Shown here piece by piece: positions 22,011-31,900 of a stretch of 64,000 nucleotides of DNA (position 1 is its first letter; each line of letters begins with the position of its first letter). The position numbers and the translations under genes were made by a program. The notes under the pieces were generated by a model. That model was given only the letters and a program-made list of their open reading frames with translations, was not told the DNA's origin and searched no databases. Location: the NCBI RefSeq assembly GCF_002575655.3, contig NC_053039.3, positions 47,245,290 to 47,309,289 on the forward strand. The letters are read 5' to 3'. Source of the DNA: Aegilops tauschii subsp. strangulata. Its lineage: Eukaryota > Streptophyta > Magnoliopsida > Poales > Poaceae.

Positions 22011-22489
22011 AAAGGGCGTGCTGACAATGCGCATCAAATAGGAGCTCGGTCCATTTCATTCGGATGATTTCTTGCTCGCGTAAGCCATCTGTTGTGTGCG
22101 CCTCCTCCTCCAACCTTATCTTCCGGCACATCTCTCTACTCCACACGGCTTTTCTCTTTTCTCCTTTTCCTCATTCGTCAGTACTAGAGGAGAGGCCTAG
22201 GGTCCCATGGGGAGCACCACGACCACACTAGGAATAGTGAGGGGCGCTGTCGACGACAGATGACGCTACTCTATCCCAAGACCATCAATGTTGCAATGAT
22301 AGGGGTGAACAGCCGCCGTTGTTTGCACCCTCACCATGGCCGCTATTGTTGCATTCTCGCCATGCCCCGGAGAGGGGGCGACACCGACACCGGAATGATG
22401 CGGTTGCAGCAAGGTTGGGGGGAGGGCGACTCCGAGCACCACACATGAAAGGCTCACGCTCGCCACTATCACTCCCACGCTGCAACCCA

Positions 22490-22975
22490 TGCGTTTTGCA
22501 GCAACACCATTGTTGTGACGGGGCACCTCCCTCAACTCCGGTTGCAATGGAGCTTCACTCACGTGCCGACGGTGCTGCATTGGAGCTTCGTCACGCTGTC
22601 GGGGCTGCAATGAAGTGTCACCCGAGCTGCAATGGAGCGTCAGTGGTGCTTCAATTGGAGCTTCGCCGACGCATCACCCATACACCTCCCTCGGCTTTGG
22701 TTGCAATGGAGCTTCACCGGCGTGCCATTGGTGCTGCGTTGGAGCTTCACCGCGCTGTCGGAGCTGCAATGAGGGTCGCTCGAGGCTGCAATGGAGCGTT
22801 GGTTGTGCTTCAATAGAGCTTAGTCGGCACATCGCCGGATCGTTAGGCTACAATGGAGCTCCGCCAGTGCGGCATTGGAGCGTCGTTGGTACTGCAATGA
22901 AGCTTCACCGACACCGTCGGTGCTACGTTGCAGCTTTGTCTCGCAGCTGGGGTTGCAATGGAGCTTCATCGGGGA
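22490..22975 (+). repeat. degenerate tandem repeat built on a TGCAATGGAGCTTCA motif
   Basis: The motif or close variants recur about a dozen times between 22545 and 22965 at uneven spacing of roughly 20-50 bp. Open frames through it (for example 22319-22816) are by-products of the repeat and carry no recognisable domain. I recall similar blocks in other Triticeae intergenic DNA, but give no family name. Confidence 0.6.
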
Positions 22976-25031
22976 GGACGGGGTGTGGGCGGCTGCCCTC
23001 TATGTTGCCGTGGACAGCACCCCACGGCTTCCCCATCCCCGTGCTGCGCCAAATTGTACGGCTGGCTAGGTGGATGATCAAATCCCGCCTGTGACATGAG
23101 CACCGGGTGGGGGACCCACCGGTCAGCTAACCTTAGCTCCCCCTAGGCCCCACTCGGCCCTGTTGGCACGGGAAATCGCCGCGCAACACCAAGATAACCG
23201 TCGTACTTTTGTGACGACGAACGATTGCTTTCCGAGCAAAGCAACAAAGATCCCTCGCTTTCGTAGAGGAGAGACGGCCGCTTTTCAGCGCAAAATGGCA
23301 AAGTTGAACCAAACCGTAGGGCCGCTAGGGCTCAGCAGAAAAAGAACAATAGATAAAACGTACGTAAAAAAGTAGTGTTTGTATTGATAAATCGATTGTT
23401 GGGGGCGTTTCCAATCGGCCATGGCCTTATATATAAGGCACGCTGGACTTGGACGTATACAAGGCAGGACTTGGCGTACACGAGTTGAATTCCAAAATCA
23501 AACCGATTAGAATCTAATCAGGTCATCCTAATTGGGCTACCATGTATAGTACTTGACGTTTTACATTAGGCTAACCTGCATGGCGATCCCTTCTGACCGT
23601 ATACACACCTTGCCTTATCAATTAAATATTCCGGCCACGTCGCTCTCACCAGATAATATAGTAGCCCAAGTTCTAAGCATACTCGTACAAATACCTTGAA
23701 CCTTCAAAAAAACATAATAAAATACTCCGGCAATGTCGCAAATCAACGTGGATAATAGCCATCAACACTAAGCATACTTCTCCGCACACGTAGATATATA
23801 GACCATGCACTCCACGCCCATTGTTTAGCTTAGCATCCGATCCTTCTTAGAACTTGCATCTTCGTTGTCCATGAAAATTCCTGTTGCAATACTTAAAAAA
23901 TGCATCAACCGATCAGCTTGATAAATCATTGAATCAATTTGGCTGTTCATATATTAACTAGCCAAATTATACCATCAACAGGCCCACGCGCTCTTCGCAT
24001 CCATTCTCAAGTCCTGACACTATTCCGGCGGCCGCGCCCGCCGCCGTCAGGTGTACGGAGCCCGGGGTGTGGATGCGCGTTGGCTTGGCTCTAGCAAAAA
24101 CCGAAGGGCTCGAGCGATTAGCACCGAGCGAGGGACCCACCGGTCAGTTTTCCCATCTAGCTTAACAGTCCACGTGCTCCTCGCACCGCAAGTTCTCCCA
24201 CGATTCCGGCGGCCGCGAGACGCCGGCGCAGTCTTCGGCTGCTGGCGCCCCCAATGTGTACGACGAGCGGCTCTCCCTCTGCGGTGATGGTGGCGAGGCA
24301 GGGTCGCCGTCTGCGCGAGGCCCGGGAAGAGACCGGCGACGCGGGGGCGACGCTGGGCTGGTGGATGCGCGAGCGCCTCCTCCGTCCAGCAGGGGTGGCT
24401 CTGGGCCGACGAACTCGGCGGCCTCTCCGCCGATTGGCTGCACCGACGAACCATCCGGAGAGAGCGGAAGACCGAGGAGGCCGCCGGCAGCGCGCAGGCA
24501 AGTAATCAGTTAATAAACCGTTCGATCCATTTTTTTTGTTTTCGATTCGGCATTGACCAATCGAGCTCAAATGCGAACAATGTACGCAGGAGTCGCTCGC
24601 TGGCGACGGCGAAGATGGCGGATCTCGCCGGAAACGGAGGGGGTGGAGCGGGAGAGGTCACGTCGGAGGGGATGAGGTATGTGCCGGAGCTGCCTTTCTC
24701 CTATGTTTGACTGACATCAGAAGAAGAGAAGAGGAAAACAAATGTCGCCATCAGTTGATCAGAATGTTGCTGCCCATTAAGTGGACACGAGAAAGGATGG
24801 GAGGAGAGGATCCAACAGAGGATAGATAGGGCGGGCTCCCCCCTCCACACAAGCCAAGACAATCTCTAGCACTCATTTTTCATTCTTATTAGCACGCACC
24901 GAGCCACAAGTTTCAGACAAGGGATATACTGCCGCCATCCTGGACAGGCAAACAAAGCCCTCTCCTCTTGTTTGCACTTCATCTTTTTAGTAGCACAAGC
25001 TCAGGGAGAGGGGAGACAGAAGGGAAGAGAA
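22976..25031. other. intergenic DNA upstream of the CSP41b gene
   Basis: No secure gene is present. A phrase GGGACCCACCGGTCAG occurs at about 23111 and again at about 24132, and CGCAT/CGCACC...ATTCCGGCGGCCGCG blocks recur near 23996-24035 and 24178-24215, so a GC-rich segment is duplicated. A 31-codon frame at 24615-24710 (MADLAGNGGGG start) ends beside a good splice donor (GAGGTATGTG) and could be a first exon or a captured gene fragment. The final ~130 bases should be the CSP41b promoter and leader. Confidence 0.4.
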
Positions 25032-27643
25032 ATGGCGGCGGCGAGTGTCTCCCTGAAGAGCAGCCTCTTCCTATCTTCCCCTCTTTCCGACTTCGGCGGC
25101 GCAGCCATCTCCATCTCAGCCCAGGTGATCAATAGAACACACGAGCTTTCTTTGATTCGAGGATAAGATGATCAAACTAAAAATGGCTGGTGAGTTTTCT
25201 CTTTGGCAGAATAGGAGAAGGTCATGGCAGCCAAGGGGGGCGAGAATGCAGGTGGCAGCAGCTGCAGACTCCAAGAACATTCTGATCATGGGGGGCACCA
25301 GGTTCATCGGTCTCTTCCTCTCCAGGAAACTTGTCCAGGAGGGACACCAGGTCAGTCTGTGCATACATTTCTGATCCAAAGAATGGCTCCTTAGGCTAAT
25401 TATTTTATTATTATGACATGTAATGTTTTGAGGGTACCAGCACATCAATTTTAAGAATCTGCATGCATGAAGTGAAAAGATGAATTTTGTCAGGTCACAT
25501 TGTTCACCAGAGGAAAGGCACCCATAACCCAGCAGTTGCCAGGTGAATCAGATGCAGAGTATGCAGAGTTCTCTTCCAAGGTATGGCGTTTCCTACTATC
25601 CTGTCCTTGTGTCACTTGTTCAGCCTTATTTGCATTACACTCATGATATTTAGGATGGTTTTTGCGTATAGGTGCTGCATTTGAAAGGTGATAGGAAAGA
25701 CTTTGATTTCGTCAAGACCAGCCTTTCTGCTAAGGGCTTCAATGTCGTCTATGATATTAATGGTAAACCGGAGAGCTACAATATACTCTTTTTATGAACA
25801 CAGCAGCACCGTATTTCATTGATTAAGCAGGGAAGTTAAATTACATGGAGTAGTTACAAGCATGTAAGGATCAGCAGTAGGGGTCTGCGATGGAGAAATT
25901 GGATCGACAATCTGTTATCCTCGGCGAGCACTGAAAACCTGGTTAACGGATCCTTCTCGGAGTACATCATTCATAGGAGGGACCTTCGGCAAGGATATCC
26001 CCTCCTGCCTCTCCTTTTCATACTCATCATGGATTTGCTTTGCTCGCCGGTCTGAAGGCATCCTTGTTCCCTTTGGTTCGTGGATGGTTAAGCATAGAAC
26101 TTTGCTCTATGCCGATGATGCTGTGATTTTTATCCTCCCTGATATTGAAGATGTCAGCGTGGTCAACAGTCTCCTAGATCCCTTTGGCTAGGCAACTGGT
26201 CCTTCAACCACCAAGAGCAGCTTTTTGCTGATTAGATGCGATCACATTGACCTGAATGCTGTCAGGCTACAACATACTAAATAGATCTTTCGGGTACCAC
26301 ACTAATGTTTGTTCATAACTACTAACCAGGTGCAAATAAGCCTGTCAATTAGTACTATAACACTGGAAGATTGCTTCTGAAATGCAAAATGGCACTTCCC
26401 CAACTGAAACTATCATCTGATATCTCCCAAATGTTGTAACTCTTTTGTGTCATGGTGTTTCAGGGCGTGAGGCCACCGAAGTATCCCCCATACTAGAAGC
26501 GTTGCCGAACCTGGAACAGTAAGCTAGTTACTTGATCGGATGCAAAGCAAAACGTTTGCAAATTTCTGTGCCCTGAACTATCTAGCATTCTGGTTCTATT
26601 TTCAGGTTTATCTATTGCTCATCGGCAGGAGTCTACCTTAAATCAGACCTGCTCCCACACTTTGAGGTAATTCCATACCACTCACATGAATGTGAACATA
26701 AAGTCGTCACCATTACTGACTCGTGGCAAGCGTGCCCATCCCCATCCATCTGGTAGACCGACGCCGTGGACCCGAAAAGCCGGCATAAGGGAAAGCTGGA
26801 GACAGAGAGCCTTCTAGAGACGAGCGGCGTGAACTGGACGTCCATCAGGCCGGTCTACATCTACGGCCCTCTCAACTACAACCCCGTGGAGGAGTGGTTC
26901 TTCCACCGGCTCAAGGCTGGTCGCCCGATCCCCATCCCTAACGCTGGGAACCAGATCACCCAGCTCGGCCACGTCAAGGTCGTTGCATTGACATGCGGTG
27001 AATTGCTGCTATCGGGTTTGCTGCCTTAAGCCATCTTCTGTATCTTGAGCTTGGTTTTGCAACAGGATTTGGCGACGGCGTTCATCAAGGTCCTCGGCAA
27101 CCCCAAGGCGAGCAAGCAGGTGTACAACATCTCCGGCAGCAAGTACGTCACCTTCGACGGGCTAGCACGGGCATGCGCTAAGGTCATTAACAAACTGTTC
27201 CTCGTTTGCAATGCAAACCACTCTATATCCATGGGTTATTCGCCTAGTTTCTAACTATACATCATTTTCCGCATGGTGCTTGATATGCAATGCAGGCTGG
27301 AGGGTTCCCTGAGCCGGAGATCATCCACTACAACCCCAAGGACTTCGATTTCGGCAAGAAGAAGGCCTTCCCCTTCAGAGACCAGGTATTTCTTCTACAT
27401 CATGCCCTGAAAAAGTACAGCTATTACAGTGTTGCTGACTGACACTGAACGATGCAACGATGGCAGCATTTCTTCGCGTCGGTGGAGAAGGCCAGCAAGG
27501 ACCTCGGGGTTACGCCGGAGTACGACCTCCTCGACGGCTTGACGGACTCGTACAACCTTGACTTCGGCCGCGGGACCTTCAGGAAGGAGGCCGACTTCAC
27601 CACGGACGACATGATCCTCGGCAAGAAGCTCGTGAGCGTGTGA
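25032..27643 (+). CDS. CSP41B: chloroplast stem-loop binding protein of 41 kDa b, ten exons
   Basis: The protein (377 residues, like the family) binds and cleaves stem-loop RNA in plastids and stabilises untranslated plastid mRNAs and rRNA precursors. All introns are GT-AG. Exons by my reading: 25032-25124, 25210-25350, 25494-25580, 25672-25762, 26464-26518, 26606-26666, 26757-26978, 27066-27182, 27296-27385 and 27467-27643; together they form one unbroken frame. Residues 1 to about 40 (MAAASVSLKSSLFLSSPLSD) are Ser-rich and form a plastid transit peptide. The mature part is an atypical short-chain dehydrogenase fold with the Rossmann start ILIMGGTRFIG in exon 2, SSAGVYLKSDLLPH in exon 6 and RPVYIYGP in exon 7. 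Intron 4 is long and holds pieces of a LINE. No lesion is seen, so it is probably functional. Confidence 0.95.
25790..26220 (+). mobile_element. LINE (non-LTR) retrotransposon remnants inside intron 4 of CSP41b
   Basis: Between about 25880 and 26200 the + strand translates, with stops and frame breaks, into pieces of a LINE reverse transcriptase: RRDLRQGYPLLPLLFILIMD followed by LLYADDAVIFI, which carries the FADD/YADD-type catalytic site. Just before it, 25795-25860, read on the minus strand, resembles the 3' end of a LINE (taatcaatgaaatacgg). So two LINE pieces in opposite orientation may be present. They are decayed and do not disturb the flanking splice sites. Confidence 0.75.
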
Positions 27644-28017
27644 GCCGACCTGAGGCGTGCATGGTTGGGCACATGGCTCATGGCAGCGCAAAGCGTGTGG
27701 CAACTGCGTGTGCGGTGTGCATATGTAGCACAGGGAAGACGATCTCAGTTTTGGGATATAGGTTGAGGTTCACTCATCCGATGAAATGTACTGCTGACGC
27801 CTAATTCTCTCGTGGCATTCGGTGTATTTCGGTTCAGTTTATACTGTTTATAACAATATCAGTTTTCTAAGAACGGAACCTGAATTTGATCACTAAAGAT
27901 TTGAAAAACTGAACCTAATAGATTGAAATATTCCGTTTAACTGGATTGCCATACTCCCATGCCAATAGAATAGGGACCACCTATTCCCCGACCCGTGCAA
28001 TGATAACGAGGTAACTT
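27644..28017. other. 3' flank of CSP41b
   Basis: This is the 3' untranslated region and downstream DNA. I see no gene or repeat of note. Confidence 0.5.
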
Positions 28018-28616
28018 GGCCCAGCCCAGGTGCGGGGCTCCCTTGCTTATTTTTTCATTTCTGTTTTCTTTCTTTTGCTTCTTCAAAAAAGTTCGGGATA
28101 AATACTTACGCATTTCAAAAAATGTTCACGAATTCAAAAATGTTTATGATCTCCAAAAATGTATTTTTTTTGACTTTGACGGACAGTTTTTGTATTTTGA
28201 TGAACGAATTTTCATTTCTTTGAATATTTTTTCTATTTTGGTGAACATTATTTTGAATTTTATGAATAAATTTAAATACAAGAATATTTACTGAATTGTA
28301 TGAGCAGTTTTTAAATGTATGGACGTATTTTGAGATGGATGAAGATTTTGGAATATGACAAACATTTATTAATATCATGAAAAAAACTTTGAATTCAATG
28401 ACCACATTTTGAATTTGATGATTTTCTTTTTCAAATTCTATTCACAAATTTTAAAAATGTTCACAGAAATGAAAAAAAATAAAAGGAACAAAGGAAAAGA
28501 AAGAATAAATAAAATAAAAACGAAAATGAAAATGAAAAAACTGAAAGAAAAACAAAAAAGCAGGTCTGGGAATGTTCCCAAAACCGGAAGAGGGAGCATG
28601 CGCTACCTGGGCCGGC
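28018..28616. mobile_element. non-autonomous foldback-like DNA element with short internal repeats
   Basis: The left end GGCCCAGCCCAGGTGCGGGG and the right end, read on the other strand, CGGCCCAGGTAGCGCATGCT, are imperfect inverted repeats. Inside, a T/C-rich run is followed by repeats of a roughly 20-25 bp unit (tgttcacgaattcaaaaa type) and an A/G-rich run (28465-28560). No protein is encoded. The layout matches 21232-22010. Confidence 0.5.
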
Positions 28617-28692
28617 CCGAATTCAAATAGGGTGTGCTTTCGTTCAACAAACGGGAGCTCCTATATAGCGCGGCATTTCCTATTTAGCGCCA

Positions 28693-28731
28693 CAGGCGCC
28701 GGTTTTAGTTGTTTCCGCAAACCGGCGCCTG
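28693..28731. repeat. perfect 13-bp inverted repeat in a GC-rich segment
   Basis: CAGGCGCCGGTTT at 28693-28705 is matched exactly by AAACCGGCGCCTG at 28719-28731 across a 13-nt loop, within a segment rich in tagcgc and ggccggcccg. This resembles Mutator-like terminal sequences I know from Triticeae and lies upstream of the Ulp1-like gene. Confidence 0.7.
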
Positions 28732-28998
28732 CAGCGGTGCTAGGTGGGCCGGCCCGTTTAAAACCCGATTTCCCCCACCCCCCCGTCCCGTGGTCGTCCA
28801 GTTCTTTCCCCCGACCCCCTGTTTTCCTCTGTTTCCCGTGGTCGTCCCCTGTTTCCTCTTCTCCTTCTCCCCCGACGACTTCTCTTCTCCCCTGACGATT
28901 GAGTTCGATCCTCAGGTGAATCAGGCGCATCGACGAACCCTAATCCGACGTCTGGCGCATCGACTACTTCTCCTATGTTCTTCTTCCTCCGTCGCGTG

Positions 28999-31900
28999 AT
29001 GGATTCGTCTGGTTCGTTCTTCTTCTAACCCTAATTCCCCTTAGGTCTTCGGTTATGATTTGTGTTTTCGTGGTGCTCGTTCTTGTGTTGCTGTTGTTTA
29101 AGCGTGGATCTAGCCGTGTGCAATGATGGATGGTGTCTCTGGTATCTAGGGTTTGGGGTAGAAAATTTCGCCCCCTTTTTTAGATCTGATGTTTGCATGT
29201 GTATAAATGCATCCTGTTGATGCGTGTGAATTCATCTCATGTTACGGATGGCATCTCCCATGTGTTGATGCATGTGCCTCTGCCATCTGTGTAAATGAAT
29301 CTGCTATTTGATTTATTGTCTTGTTGCATCCGAATTCATCTCCCCTTATGTGGTTCTGTCTGTTTTTGTACCCATCGGCATGCATAACATAGTTGAAATT
29401 TACTAGGGGTTTTGTGATACTTAAGAAGTTGTTGGCTCTGAGTAGGAATCTTGTGAGATTGGAGAGTGCTCAGACATGTATTGGAGTATAAATCAATAGT
29501 AGATTGTGGGGTGTAATGTAATAATTTTGAGGGTGTAGTGCATTTGTTTTTACTTAGTTAACTTCAACTTGAGACATTTAGTTTGTCATGGTTTGTTGAC
29601 AAATTCTCCTTAGCACATTACTGTTTGTTAGTTCGCGTTTATGTCTGTAGTAGTTGTTGTCTAAGGCACATCTAGATGTGCCCTAGTTATTGCACATCTT
29701 AGTTATTCAATCATAGCAAAAAGAAAAAAGAAAAAGATAACAGAAAATGCCCGCTCAAATCTTCACATAAAATTAGTGGCCTAGGAATTAGAATGTGCTA
29801 TACTTACGACACATGTAGATGAGCTTTAGCACAAATGTTTTTGTTTTTGAACTAGATATTGAATTTGCAGAAAATTTCCTCTTATTATTTCTATGGTTTC
29901 TTGTCCAATCCCTTTAGTATGTTATGGTTTTCTATATTACCTGCAATGTCATACATTCATAAGTAGTGCTCATTTGTTAATAGTTGTTGTTAAACCTGTA
30001 TTTGCAGCACACGAAGGAGGTGGGGTTAGCCAAGTTGAAGAACCAGAAGGGGACGAACCAACTGAATATCGTCCACGAGGTCTCTGGAATGACTCAGGTG
30101 GTATGTTAGTTTTTCTCTTTTCAGTTTGTAGCTTTCGAATTTGGTATAGTACAAAGTAGATCAAATTGCTGGAAAAACTATTTTTATGTCAGGTCTTGGT
30201 CTTACCAGATGTTTTGTCTATTCATTTGTAAGTTGTCCTGTTTGAATGATTAGTTTGTGCCTTTTCTTAATTTTTATGTCGATCACATATTTTTCCTTCT
30301 TTGTAGTAACATGTTTTCTTCTCATATTTGTCTTGAAGTACATGCTCAACTAATCATTTTTATCTAAATGCTTGTTTTTATGTGTGTACTCATATAGTTC
30401 AATATAGCTGCTTTGTTTTGCTGGTCCTCTCGCGTTTCTTGTGATACTCGGGCTATGCTTTCTTCATATTCCATCTTTGTTGGTTTATTCTCTAGTTTTT
30501 GCACCGTCTTATCAGTTGTTATATTTTTTTCGTAGCCCGAGTGTCCCTAGGAAGTCATGCAATCCTACATACATTACCAGACTGTCTTTCAAGCGTTGGA
30601 ACAAAACTGTGAAGCAGTTTAGTGATATTCAGTTAGGCCATGTGAGAAAGTACAAAATGGAAACTCTGCTTCATATGCCAAAGAAACCTAACATTCCAAT
30701 GAATCTGCTTGAATGGATAGATCAACATATGTTTGGAAGTAAAGAGCCCTGTTTCAAGCATAAGAATAAAATTATCAAGATTACTAAAGATATGGTTGAC
30801 AAAATTTTCGATTTCCTTGGTGGCACCGTGCCTTTTGTATTCAGTAGCGGCGATCCCCAAGTGAAGGCAGAGGTTACAGAGTTAAGGAACAAGTATGTTG
30901 ATCATCGGAACAAAATGCCAATCAACAAAATAGAGGAGGTGATGCTTGGTGATGAGACAGAAGATGGATTTATCAGGAGCTTCGCATTTTATTTCCTACC
31001 ATCTATTTTGTGCCCTGCATCATACTGCTTTGGTAACATGAAGTTCTTGTACTCTCTAAGAGATGTTTCTGCTATCCCTTCACTTGACTTTGGGCAACTG
31101 GCACTGGATTTCATGCGTGAGGAGTCAGAGCGTCATTTTGAAATGATCATGAACAGACCAAGTGTTGAGGAAATGAACAAGTCTTCATATATTGGGGGAT
31201 GTCTTCCTATTTGAGGAGTAAGTTCAATATTCAGTTTCACTATTTTTCTATGTCTCCACGTTTTATTTTACTGACCTGTTTACTTTTTAAATGGCAGATC
31301 ATTTATCTGGATTTTATTGATCTTGATGTTATTGAGAATCATCAGTCAACTGTGGATTATTCTCTTCCTCGGATATGTCATGTTAAGACTGAAGATTTCA
31401 AGTATCTCGCAATGGTTGATAGGAATTATGAGTCTAGGAAAAATTACGGGGTTTTACCAGTAAGCATCATATACTGTATATCGTTTCTTGAGTTATCTTT
31501 TTAATTCCAGTATTTATTTTCATCATTTGTTAAACTGCAATTTGTAGCTGCGAGACATATCACGCACACCATATGCAAATGTGGTGCATGTTAACAATGC
31601 TCCTGATGCTGCTGGTGTGTTTAATTCAGTTCCTTCTGTGGAGGTATTTCTTATGAGTAGAATCATTCATTTTTGTGTGTTTTCTTCTTTGTTGTCTTTT
31701 TTATCTTATATAGCTAAACATTTATTCGCAATGTCAATTGTAGGTCAACAATGCCAATAGTGTTCCTGAAGCTCTCAATGAGAACACGTCAATTGATTCA
31801 AAAAGTCCTCATATCATTTCAGAAGGTCCCAGTTGCACTGCAAAAGTTGAACCAGATGTAAAATTTAAACCAGAGCCACATTTGAAATCAGAGGTATTTT

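Noticed and set aside
22319..23094. Two frames of about 160 codons
   Set aside because: They follow the degenerate TGCAATGGAGC repeat and have no domain, good start context or splice structure.
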